Assembly: GCA_947464705.1 (NCBI GenBank)
Contig: CANHYD010000104.1
Location: 1-7,693, forward strand
Length of the DNA: 7,693 bases
Origin: Verrucomicrobiota bacterium
GTDB taxonomy: Bacteria > Verrucomicrobiota > Verrucomicrobiia > Limisphaerales > UBA9464
Direction of reading: 5' to 3'
Below, piece after piece: positions 1 to 4,782 of this stretch. The notes under the pieces are model-generated. The model ran no database searches and had not been told where the DNA came from. It saw only the letters and a program-made list of their open reading frames with translations. The first letter of the stretch is position 1, and each line of letters opens with the position of its first letter. The translations under genes and the position numbers were made by a program.

Positions 1-80
1 GGAGTCACCTGGTCGGCGGTCACGCCCAGTTGCTCGATGATGATGTCCTTGATCCGCTGCTCGATGGTTTTATCAGCCAT
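1..80 (-). CDS. acpP: acyl carrier protein, N-terminal 26 codons (runs off left edge)
   Basis: The protein begins MADKTIEQRIKDIIIEQLGV followed by TADQVTP. This is the typical first helix and loop of a bacterial acyl carrier protein, the small cytoplasmic carrier of growing fatty-acyl chains. The Asp-Ser-Leu site that receives 4'-phosphopantetheine lies outside the window, so carrier function is inferred from the N-terminus and context. It follows fabG and an unknown gene on the same strand, and fabG-acpP adjacency is a well-known arrangement. The ATG is at 80-78. Upstream there is only a weak GAG about nine bases away, with no real Shine-Dalgarno. fabF would be a usual next gene but is not visible. 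Confidence 0.9.
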   Translation of the reverse strand, partial: MADKTIEQRIKDIIIEQLGVTADQVT

Positions 81-95
81 GGTAAATGTCTCGTT

Positions 96-139
96 CGGGC
101 GCCTGTCTAGGCGTGTGACACCCGACCGTCAAGCGCCCG
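96..139 (-). repeat. 7-bp inverted repeat in the spacer before acpP
   Basis: CGGGCGC at 96-102 and GCGCCCG at 133-139 are perfect reverse complements, separated by 30 bases. They fill most of the 60-base gap between the unknown gene's stop and the acpP start. In the minus-strand RNA the stem would start right after that stop codon. The loop is long and there is no T-run, so it is not a standard terminator. A processing or partial attenuation site is possible but unproven. Confidence 0.3.
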
Positions 140-140
140 T

Positions 141-629
141 TCAGGAATTCTTCTCTACGGCAGGTGATGATGCAAGAGGAACAGCGACCCCAGCAGCCTC
201 TTCACGCCGCGCCAAAGAAGCCAGCCCACGCCCGGTGCAAGCCATCCGCTCACAAACCACCGCTCGGGGAGGCAGGGTCTGCCGCAGGCACTTCAAGAGA
301 TGCTGGAGCTCCCGCGAAGAGATGTCGGAAGGGACCAGTATCTTAAAATCACCGTCCGGTTGGTCTTGAAAATCCAGCACGTCAAACCCCGCCAACGGCA
401 ACCGCGGGCGCACCAGATTCCACCGGGCCCGGGCATCGATCAGGAACACCAGCGGCCGTTGTTCCCAGGCCAGGCTGGCGACGCGTCGTCGATCCTCGGG
501 GCTCAATCGCAGCAACCAGTCTGGGCTGGGCCCCTCGACATCCGGCAAAGATCGGGCCTCCGGTTCCTGGGAGCGGCCCCAGTCCAGAAGGAATTCCCCC
601 TGCCCCGATGATGGCGACTCCAAGTTCAC
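141..629 (-). CDS. unknown 162-residue protein coupled to fabG
   Basis: I do not recognise this protein. The frame is open from inside fabG, and the best start is the GTG at 629-627, whose GTGA overlaps the fabG TGA stop. This is a classic translational-coupling overlap. The product has an acidic, Pro/Ser-rich N-terminus (about residues 1-37). A more ordered core follows: a charged helix near 44-56, a hydrophobic strand PLVFLIDA near 59-66, and FDVLDF near 82-87. A helix with Cys114, Cys126 and Cys131 comes next, then a low-complexity tail. There is no signal peptide or membrane segment, so it is probably cytoplasmic. Its place between fabG and acpP suggests a link to fatty-acid synthesis or simple co-expression, but no function can be assigned. 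A TTG two codons further in (623-621) is an alternative start. Confidence 0.75.
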   Translation of the reverse strand: MNLESPSSGQGEFLLDWGRSQEPEARSLPDVEGPSPDWLLRLSPEDRRRVASLAWEQRPLVFLIDARARWNLVRPRLPLAGFDVLDFQDQPDGDFKILVPSDISSRELQHLLKCLRQTLPPRAVVCERMACTGRGLASLARREEAAGVAVPLASSPAVEKNS

Positions 630-1369
630 ATCACCATGCCACCATCGACCGTCAGTACCTGACCCGTGATGTAACGCCCACCGGGACCGGCCAGGTACAA
701 CGCCGCTTCGGCGATGTCCGAGGCCTGACCCAAGGATCCCAACGGAATTTGCTTCAGGATCGCCTCTTTCTGAGCCTCGTTGAGGGCCGACGTCATGTCG
801 GTCTCGATGAATCCGGGGGCGATGGCGTTGCAGGTCACGCCGCGGGAACCGAACTCTTTGGCCACCGACTTGGTGAAGCCGATCAAACCGGCCTTGCTGG
901 CCGCGTAGTTGGCCTGACCGGCGTTGCCGATGAGGCCGATGACGCTGGCCAGATTGATGATTCGGCCGGAGCGCTGCTTGAGGAAGGTCCGGGTCAGCGC
1001 CTTGGTGAAGAGAAAGGCGCCTCGCAGGTTCGTGTTCAGCACGGTGTCCCAGTCGGACTGGCTCATGCGCATCAGGAGTCCGTCCTTGGTGACGCCCGCG
1101 TTGTTGACGAGGATGTCCACCCGTCCCGCCTGCTCGAGCAGGGTTTCGGCCGCAGCGGCAATAGCGTCGGCATCGGAGACATCGACGGCCAAGGCCCACG
1201 CCTTGCGACCGAGGGCGCGGATCTCGGCTGCGGTTTTTTCAGAGTTTTCAGCGGTGCGCGAGACGACCACCACATCGGCACCGGCCTGGGCGAAGCGGAG
1301 GGCGATGGCCCGGCCAATTCCTCGACCTGCCCCCGTCACCACTGCCACTTGATTTTCCAATTGAGACAT
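626..1369 (-). CDS. fabG: 3-oxoacyl-[acyl-carrier-protein] reductase
   Basis: This is an NADPH-dependent short-chain dehydrogenase that reduces 3-oxoacyl-ACP to 3-hydroxyacyl-ACP in type II fatty-acid synthesis in the cytoplasm. It has 247 residues, the normal family length. The cofactor loop TGAGRGIG is at residues 12-19, NNAG is at 89-92, and the full catalytic set is present: Asn114, Ser142, Tyr155 and Lys159 (YAASK). The C-terminus has the usual GQxLxVDGG ending. ATG at 1369 was chosen because MSQLENQVAVVTGAG matches the family N-terminus; the frame stays open further upstream but that part is not FabG-like. No Shine-Dalgarno precedes it, since the nearest purine run is about 14 bases away. 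It appears to be the first gene of a transcript reading into the unknown gene and acpP. fabD and fabH are not next to it here. Confidence 0.97.
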   Translation of the reverse strand: MSQLENQVAVVTGAGRGIGRAIALRFAQAGADVVVVSRTAENSEKTAAEIRALGRKAWALAVDVSDADAIAAAAETLLEQAGRVDILVNNAGVTKDGLLMRMSQSDWDTVLNTNLRGAFLFTKALTRTFLKQRSGRIINLASVIGLIGNAGQANYAASKAGLIGFTKSVAKEFGSRGVTCNAIAPGFIETDMTSALNEAQKEAILKQIPLGSLGQASDIAEAALYLAGPGGRYITGQVLTVDGGMVM

Positions 1370-1460
1370 GTGCGGAGGAAAACCCTTCACCCCGGCCCGG
1401 GGCAAGGAGCTTCGTCGACGTGATTGGGTTGGGCCGGAATATTTTTTGGAGATAGGAGGG
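1370..1460. other. short divergent intergenic region fabG / mobA
   Basis: These 91 bases separate the divergent fabG and mobA starts, so promoters for both should lie here or just inside the mobA N-terminal extension. The only AT-rich patch is around 1438-1450. I could not find a convincing paired -35/-10 on either strand. Confidence 0.4.
1448..1460 (+). promoter_or_regulatory. ribosome binding site supporting the mobA ATG
   Basis: GGAG at 1448-1451 lies nine bases before the ATG at 1461, and a second, stronger-looking AGGAGG at 1454-1459 lies only one base from it. The first has usable spacing. This is one of only two clear Shine-Dalgarno sequences in the window and is the main argument for this start. 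Confidence 0.5.
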
Positions 1461-2201
1461 ATGACTCCGCCGATCCCATTCATTCGCTCCCGCTGGGCGC
1501 AGCCCCCCCCCGGCATCCGGAAGGTGACAAGGATCCTGGATCCAGAAACGCTTGGGCAGGTGCCCCAGGTTGACGAACAACTCACCGGCCGAGAGCTCAC
1601 AGGCGTGGTCTTGGCCGGAGGACGATCCCTCCGTATGGGCCGGGATAAGGCTTGGCTCGAGTCCGACGCTCAGCCCCTGCTTCTTCGACAAATCGGGCTT
1701 CTGGAGCAGGCAGGCCTGAAGAGGATTGCCGTCGCAGCCGGCCCAGAAAACCGCCCGCCCCTACCCACCACGCCCGCGGGCATTCCGCTCCTGAGAGACC
1801 GGTTTCCGGATTCAGGCCCCTTGGCCGGAGTGGAGGCCGGACTCGGATGGGCCCATGCGTGCTCCCCGAACGGATGGACGCTCTTGGTTGCCGTTGATCT
1901 GCCAGAACTCTCGGTCGAGTGGCTGCGGCGACTGGTGGTGCAAATCGCGCCCGGCACGGGATGCGTCCCCAGTCATCAAGGTCGGCTGGAACCATTGGCC
2001 GCCATTTATCCGAACCAAGCCTGGGCTATCGCCCGGGAACATTTGGAGATGCAAAAGGCCTCGGTGCAGGAGTTCTGCCGCCGAGGCCTTGAAAGTGGAT
2101 GGATGAATCGCTGGGAACAAAATGCTCAGGACCAGCGCGCACTCCTCAACTGGAACACCCCTTCGGATTGGCCAGGAGGCCGCTCCAACCCGGTGCCGTA
2201 A
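1461..2201 (+). CDS. mobA: MobA-like molybdenum cofactor guanylyltransferase
   Basis: MobA attaches GMP to molybdopterin-Mo to make the guanine dinucleotide cofactor used by DMSO-reductase-type enzymes. The nucleotide-binding signature LAGGRSLRMGRDKA is at residues 51-64 of this 246-residue model. SGPLAG follows at about 118-123, an Asp in VAVDLPEL at about 146 (probable metal ligand), and the family-typical NTP motif near the C-terminus (about 232-234). This is clearly the MobA/NTP-transferase fold, but GMP specificity is inferred. The start is uncertain: the signature normally lies within a few residues of the N-terminus, whereas this model has about 48 extra residues containing a C9 run. 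ATG 1461 has a ribosome binding site, while GTG 1524 and GTG 1560 would give more standard lengths. No other cofactor genes are nearby. Confidence 0.85.
   Translation: MTPPIPFIRSRWAQPPPGIRKVTRILDPETLGQVPQVDEQLTGRELTGVVLAGGRSLRMGRDKAWLESDAQPLLLRQIGLLEQAGLKRIAVAAGPENRPPLPTTPAGIPLLRDRFPDSGPLAGVEAGLGWAHACSPNGWTLLVAVDLPELSVEWLRRLVVQIAPGTGCVPSHQGRLEPLAAIYPNQAWAIAREHLEMQKASVQEFCRRGLESGWMNRWEQNAQDQRALLNWNTPSDWPGGRSNPVP
1503..1511 (+). repeat. C9 homopolymer inside the mobA N-terminal extension
   Basis: Nine consecutive C encode three prolines (Gln-Pro-Pro-Pro-Gly) between the ATG at 1461 and the conserved nucleotide-binding motif. A one-base slip would disconnect this ATG from the catalytic domain. 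Starts at GTG 1524 or 1560 would be immune. Confidence 0.9.
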
Positions 2202-2210
2202 GCTCCACGC

Positions 2211-3452
2211 TCAGCCCTGAAGATTCTTGGCGCCGTTGACCGTGGAATTGACGCGAAGGCGCAGGCCGTTCAAACGGATGAAACCGGTCGCATCGTCTTG
2301 ATTGTAGGCCTTGGTCGGGTCGGCCTCCATCGTGGCGATGTGCGGGTTGTACATGCTGAACTGGCTCTTGCGGCCGGCCACATACATTCCGCCCTTGTAG
2401 AGCTTCACACGGACCGTCCCGGTGACATTCTTCTGGCTCTCCTCCACGTAGGCCTGCAGTGCCAGACGCTCCGGAGCATACCAAAAACCATTGTACACCA
2501 ATTCGGCGTACTTGGGCACCAACGCATCGCGCTGGTGCATGACCTCGCGGTCCATGGTGAGGCTCTCCATCTGGCGATGGGCGTAGTGCAAGATGCTGCC
2601 ACCCGGGGTCTCATACACCCCGCGGCTCTTCATGCCCACAAAGCGGTTCTCCACCATATCCACTCGGCCGACGCCATGCTTGCCGCCGATCTTGTTGAGC
2701 GTGCGCATGACCTGAAGGGGGTTGAGCTTCTTGCCGTTGACCGCGACGCAGTCTCCCTTCACGAAGTCCAGGGTGACGAACTCCGGCTTGTCTGGTGCGT
2801 CTTCCGGCATGACCGAAAGCGTGGTGAAATAGTCCCGGTTCTTGAGGTCGAAGGAATCGTACCAGGGATCTTCCAAAATGCCGGCCTCGTAGGAAATGTG
2901 CAGGAGGTTCCGGTCCATGGAGTACGGCTTCTTGGCGCTGGCCTGAACCGGAATACCCTTGGCGGCGCAGTAATCGATCATTTCCTGGCGGCCCGGGAAG
3001 TCTTTGCGATAACGGGCATCCCGCCACGGGGCGATGATTTCCAATTCCGGGGCCAGAGCCGCGGCCGTCAGTTCAAACCGGACTTGGTCATTGCCCTTGC
3101 CTGTCGCTCCGTGGGCGATGGCGTCGGCCTTCTCGGCACGAGCGATCTCCACCATGCGCTTGGCGATGAGCGGACGGGCGATGCTGGTTCCCAAGAAGTA
3201 TTGTCCCTCGTAAATCGCACCGGCCCGGAGCATCGGGTAGATGAAGTCTCGGGCGAACTCCTCCTGAAGGTCGTCGATGTAGATCTTGGAGGCTCCTGTC
3301 TTCTTGGCCTTCTTTTCCAGGCCCTTCAGCTCGTCTTCCTGGCCGACGTTGGCACAGAAGGCGATCATTTCAGCATTGCCGTAGGTTTCCTTGATCCAGG
3401 AGAGCAGCACCGAGGTGTCGAGGCCGCCGGAGTAAGCGAGTACGATTTTCAT
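2211..3452 (-). CDS. argG: argininosuccinate synthase
   Basis: This cytoplasmic enzyme condenses citrulline and aspartate using ATP to give argininosuccinate, the penultimate step of arginine synthesis. The 413-residue length is normal for the family. The N-terminus carries the ATP-pyrophosphatase loop SGGLDTS at residues 8-14. Further on are EGQYFLGTSIARPLIA and HGATGKGNDQVRFE, strongly conserved substrate- and ATP-binding stretches of ArgG. EDPWYD and the C-terminal catalytic/multimerisation region (GVYETPGGSIL, MDREV) are also present. The ATG at 3452 begins exactly at the conserved MKIVLAYSGG start. No Shine-Dalgarno is visible; instead a hairpin lies 24-42 bases upstream. It is convergent with mobA and no other arg gene is in the window, so it appears to be a stand-alone unit. 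Confidence 0.98.
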   Translation of the reverse strand: MKIVLAYSGGLDTSVLLSWIKETYGNAEMIAFCANVGQEDELKGLEKKAKKTGASKIYIDDLQEEFARDFIYPMLRAGAIYEGQYFLGTSIARPLIAKRMVEIARAEKADAIAHGATGKGNDQVRFELTAAALAPELEIIAPWRDARYRKDFPGRQEMIDYCAAKGIPVQASAKKPYSMDRNLLHISYEAGILEDPWYDSFDLKNRDYFTTLSVMPEDAPDKPEFVTLDFVKGDCVAVNGKKLNPLQVMRTLNKIGGKHGVGRVDMVENRFVGMKSRGVYETPGGSILHYAHRQMESLTMDREVMHQRDALVPKYAELVYNGFWYAPERLALQAYVEESQKNVTGTVRVKLYKGGMYVAGRKSQFSMYNPHIATMEADPTKAYNQDDATGFIRLNGLRLRVNSTVNGAKNLQG

Positions 3453-3475
3453 TGTCAGAAGAGACGCGCCAGTGA

Positions 3476-3494
3476 ACGCCAGGCTTACCGGCGT
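3476..3494 (-). promoter_or_regulatory. hairpin in the argG leader
   Basis: In the minus-strand RNA, ACGCC/GG pairs with CC/GGCGT around a UAAG loop, giving seven pairs with one bulged U. It ends about 24 bases before the argG ATG. There is no T-run after it, so it is not a terminator. It may influence translation initiation or RNA stability, but this is inferred from pairing alone. Confidence 0.4.
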
Positions 3495-3703
3495 GGGAAG
3501 ATCAAAACGGGCGCGGGAGGCCCAACCCGTGCTTTCATCGAGGCTTTGCGCTGGCAGGCGGGTTCGAGAGGACCAGTGCCGGAGTATCGACCACGCGGGT
3601 TTGAATGTATTGCACTGCGGTGCTCAATCCCGCTCGGCCGGCCGCAGTTTCGGCGGATTGGGCCAGCCAGAGGGATTCCGAGGAAGGCCCCTGAGTCCTG
3701 CGC

Positions 3704-3730
3704 TTCCGGCTGTTCCGGCTGTTCCGGCTG
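3704..3730 (+). repeat. three perfect tandem copies of TTCCGGCTG
   Basis: A 9-base unit is repeated exactly three times (3704-3712, 3713-3721, 3722-3730) just downstream, on the minus strand, of the small membrane-protein gene's stop. The unit length is a multiple of three, but no supported gene uses it. It is probably a small replication-slippage expansion. Confidence 0.95.
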
Positions 3731-3748
3731 GGAACGACCGGGGGAGGT

Positions 3749-4021
3749 TCAGCCCTGTCCACCACCACCGCCGCCGCCGATATCGCGGTCAAACATGGGA
3801 ATGACGAAGCGATAAACGACATAGCAGACCCCAATCATCACCACGACCTGATAGACGTTGAGCTTACGCTCGGCCAATCGGTCCGGGATCTTGTTGAACC
3901 AGCGCTTGGAGCGATGCACCCACCCCGATCGACGGCGGCGTGGCGACGACGCATGGACGAAGTCTGGCGGAACACGGGAGCTGGGAGGAACTTTTGGGTC
4001 CATCGCAATGTTCCAAGCCAT
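3749..4021 (-). CDS. small single-pass membrane protein with poly-glycine tail
   Basis: I do not recognise this 90-residue protein. It has a Pro-rich, basic N-terminal half (RRRR at 28-31, then several Lys/Arg up to 53). One hydrophobic segment spans about 56-77 (VYQVVVMIGVCYVVY and onward), followed by a short tail ending in seven consecutive glycines at 82-88, then Gln-Gly. By the positive-inside rule the N-terminus should face the cytoplasm and the glycine tail the periplasm. There is no cleavable signal peptide. The start at 4021 is well supported: GGAG lies seven bases upstream and a -35/-10 pair lies just before it; Met7 (4003) is an alternative. It appears to be monocistronic, since argG begins almost 300 bases downstream. 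The function is unknown; a small adaptor or accessory membrane subunit is possible, without evidence. Confidence 0.7.
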   Translation of the reverse strand: MAWNIAMDPKVPPSSRVPPDFVHASSPRRRRSGWVHRSKRWFNKIPDRLAERKLNVYQVVVMIGVCYVVYRFVIPMFDRDIGGGGGGGQG

Positions 4022-4028
4022 ATTTATT

Positions 4029-4032
4029 CTCC
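4029..4032 (-). promoter_or_regulatory. Shine-Dalgarno of the small membrane-protein gene
   Basis: GGAG on the minus strand lies seven bases before the ATG at 4021. This fixes the start and is the clearest well-spaced Shine-Dalgarno in the window. Confidence 0.65.
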
Positions 4033-4050
4033 GAAATGGCGCAAGCCTTA

Positions 4051-4062
4051 ATTTAATTAAAT
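4051..4062. repeat. 12-bp perfect palindrome ATTTAATTAAAT
   Basis: This self-complementary AT-only sequence overlaps the proposed -10 of the membrane-protein promoter. It could be a protein-binding site or simply reflect AT richness. Confidence 0.9.
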
Positions 4063-4084
4063 CGCGTTGCGCAGCCCGTTACAA
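4056..4084 (-). promoter_or_regulatory. sigma-70-type promoter for the small membrane-protein gene
   Basis: On the minus strand TTGTAA (4084-4079) and TTTAAT (4061-4056) are separated by exactly 17 bases. They match the consensus -35 at 4/6 and the -10 at 5/6. The A/T-rich sequence just upstream (4083-4099) resembles an UP element. Transcription would start near 4050, about 28 bases before the ATG, leaving room for the GGAG at 4032-4029. Confidence 0.5.
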
Positions 4085-4096
4085 ATTTTAAAATTT
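4083..4096. repeat. 14-bp perfect palindrome AAATTTTAAAATTT
   Basis: This AT-only palindrome lies at and upstream of the proposed -35 of the membrane-protein promoter. It may act as an UP element, curved DNA or a binding site for an AT-preferring nucleoid protein. Confidence 0.9.
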
Positions 4097-4312
4097 TTTA
4101 ACCCCGCAACAGCGAAACGCTTTATTTGCCTGTTACATTTTTAGTTGCTCCCAATAAATACAGCCCTGAACATTAATCAATGACATGAATTACCTTATGC
4201 AACCTTAGCATTTATTAAACAATGCCCTGATTGAAAACTAGACAAATCGGTAAAAAAACTAAAAATCTCCCAAGTCTATTGGATTTCTAAGACCAATTTT
4301 AGTCACCCAACC

Positions 4313-4642
4313 ATGGCCTCATCGCCACCCAGAACATTGTTAGAGCGGATCTGCGACGCTCAGGGTTGCAGTCCTGAGGAAGCTCTCGAGAGGCTGGCCA
4401 AGGAACTTCAAACCCCTTCCCAACGTTTCTGGTCCACCGTGCTCTTTCCCGGGTGCGGCCCGCTGCGTGAACGTTACCGGGAAGTGGTGAAAGACCTCTC
4501 TGGCTGCCGCGACCTCAGCGAAATCAAGAGCAGCTTGATCTACTGGCGTCAGCGGACCCCCTACTCCGGTTTCCTGGGAAAACAATTTCGAGTGCACACC
4601 TCCCAAGCACTCACGCTCTTTGAGCGTTTGAGCGGAAGCTGA
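4313..4642 (+). CDS. unknown 109-residue protein
   Basis: I do not recognise this protein. The translation looks like a real soluble protein: it is mostly helical and charged, with balanced Glu/Lys/Arg. An N-terminal helix pair spans about residues 7-32 (LLERICDAQGCSPEEALERL), a Trp/Phe-containing middle RFWSTVLFPGCGPLRERY spans about 38-55, and a basic segment with KSSLIYWRQRTPYSGFLGKQ comes next. Four cysteines (14, 19, 48, 65) are not arranged as CxxC pairs, so a metal site is not supported. There is no signal peptide or membrane segment. ATG 4313 is the first start after the AT-rich island; no Shine-Dalgarno precedes it. It lies 140 bases before serS on the same strand and could be cotranscribed with it. 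An opposite-strand frame covering the same bases has a less protein-like composition. Confidence 0.65.
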   Translation: MASSPPRTLLERICDAQGCSPEEALERLAKELQTPSQRFWSTVLFPGCGPLRERYREVVKDLSGCRDLSEIKSSLIYWRQRTPYSGFLGKQFRVHTSQALTLFERLSGS

Positions 4643-4707
4643 AACAGCGCCTGCGCTTCTCGAGGTTGTGTGGCAACTCATGGCGCCATCGCATCGCGAG
4701 CTCGGTC

Positions 4708-4724
4708 ATTGGCCTTTCGCCAAT
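4708..4724 (+). promoter_or_regulatory. inverted repeat upstream of serS
   Basis: ATTGGC and GCCAAT are perfect reverse complements around a five-base CTTTC loop, and the right arm overlaps another palindrome, ATTCGAAT (4723-4730). It lies about 60 bases before the serS start in the 140-base gap. There is no T-run, so it is more likely an operator or leader hairpin than a terminator. I see no T-box leader features. Confidence 0.35.
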
Positions 4725-4782
4725 TCGAATCGGTCGAGAAATTCCGTTCTCCTCTCCACCCCTGCTTTCGTACCCTACCCCC

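Larger units (their letters stand above)
3453..3748. other. gene-poor stretch upstream of argG
   Basis: About 296 bases lie between the argG start and the stop of the upstream membrane-protein gene. It holds a hairpin close to argG, a CGGCCGGCCG palindrome at 3635-3644 and a 9-bp triplet repeat at 3704-3730. A minus-strand open frame ending at 3535 covers much of it, but it has no good start of its own, no recognisable domain and a low-complexity Ser/Arg/Asn stretch encoded by the repeat. I do not call it a gene. The argG promoter should be here, but I found no good -35/-10 pair. Confidence 0.5.
4022..4312. other. AT-rich divergent intergenic island
   Basis: About 290 bases with roughly 35% G+C by hand count, in a window otherwise strongly GC-rich. 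It separates the minus-strand membrane-protein gene from the plus-strand 109-residue gene. It contains two perfect AT palindromes, a minus-strand promoter candidate and a near-perfect repeat of GCCYGTTACA (4074-4083 and 4128-4137). No open frame of useful size and no DnaA-box cluster was seen. I could not find a convincing plus-strand promoter, although one is expected here. Confidence 0.8.

Noticed and set aside
608..1423. 271-codon plus-strand open frame opposite fabG
   Set aside because: It is a shadow of FabG, which has a complete catalytic tetrad.
3602..3614. TGAATGTATTGCA as a possible ARG box upstream of argG
   Set aside because: Only one half matches the ARG-box consensus, the spacing is a base short, and it lies about 150 bases from the start without a recognisable promoter.
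2298..3815. 505-codon plus-strand open frame opposite argG
   Set aside because: ArgG on the minus strand is unambiguous; this frame has no family features and ends in low-complexity proline.
3535..3834. 99-codon minus-strand frame downstream of the small membrane protein, with a signal-peptide-like start
   Set aside because: It overlaps the better supported membrane-protein gene by 86 bases in another frame, has no ribosome binding site, and contains a repeat-encoded low-complexity segment. The hydrophobic start is a frame-shifted reading of the other gene's membrane segment.
4022..4312. AT-rich island as a replication origin
   Set aside because: No DnaA-box cluster, no iterons, and no dnaA, dnaN, gidA or parAB genes nearby.
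4340..4681. 113-codon minus-strand frame opposite the 109-residue gene
   Set aside because: The plus-strand product has a more natural composition and follows the AT-rich intergenic island, so the minus frame is taken as a shadow.
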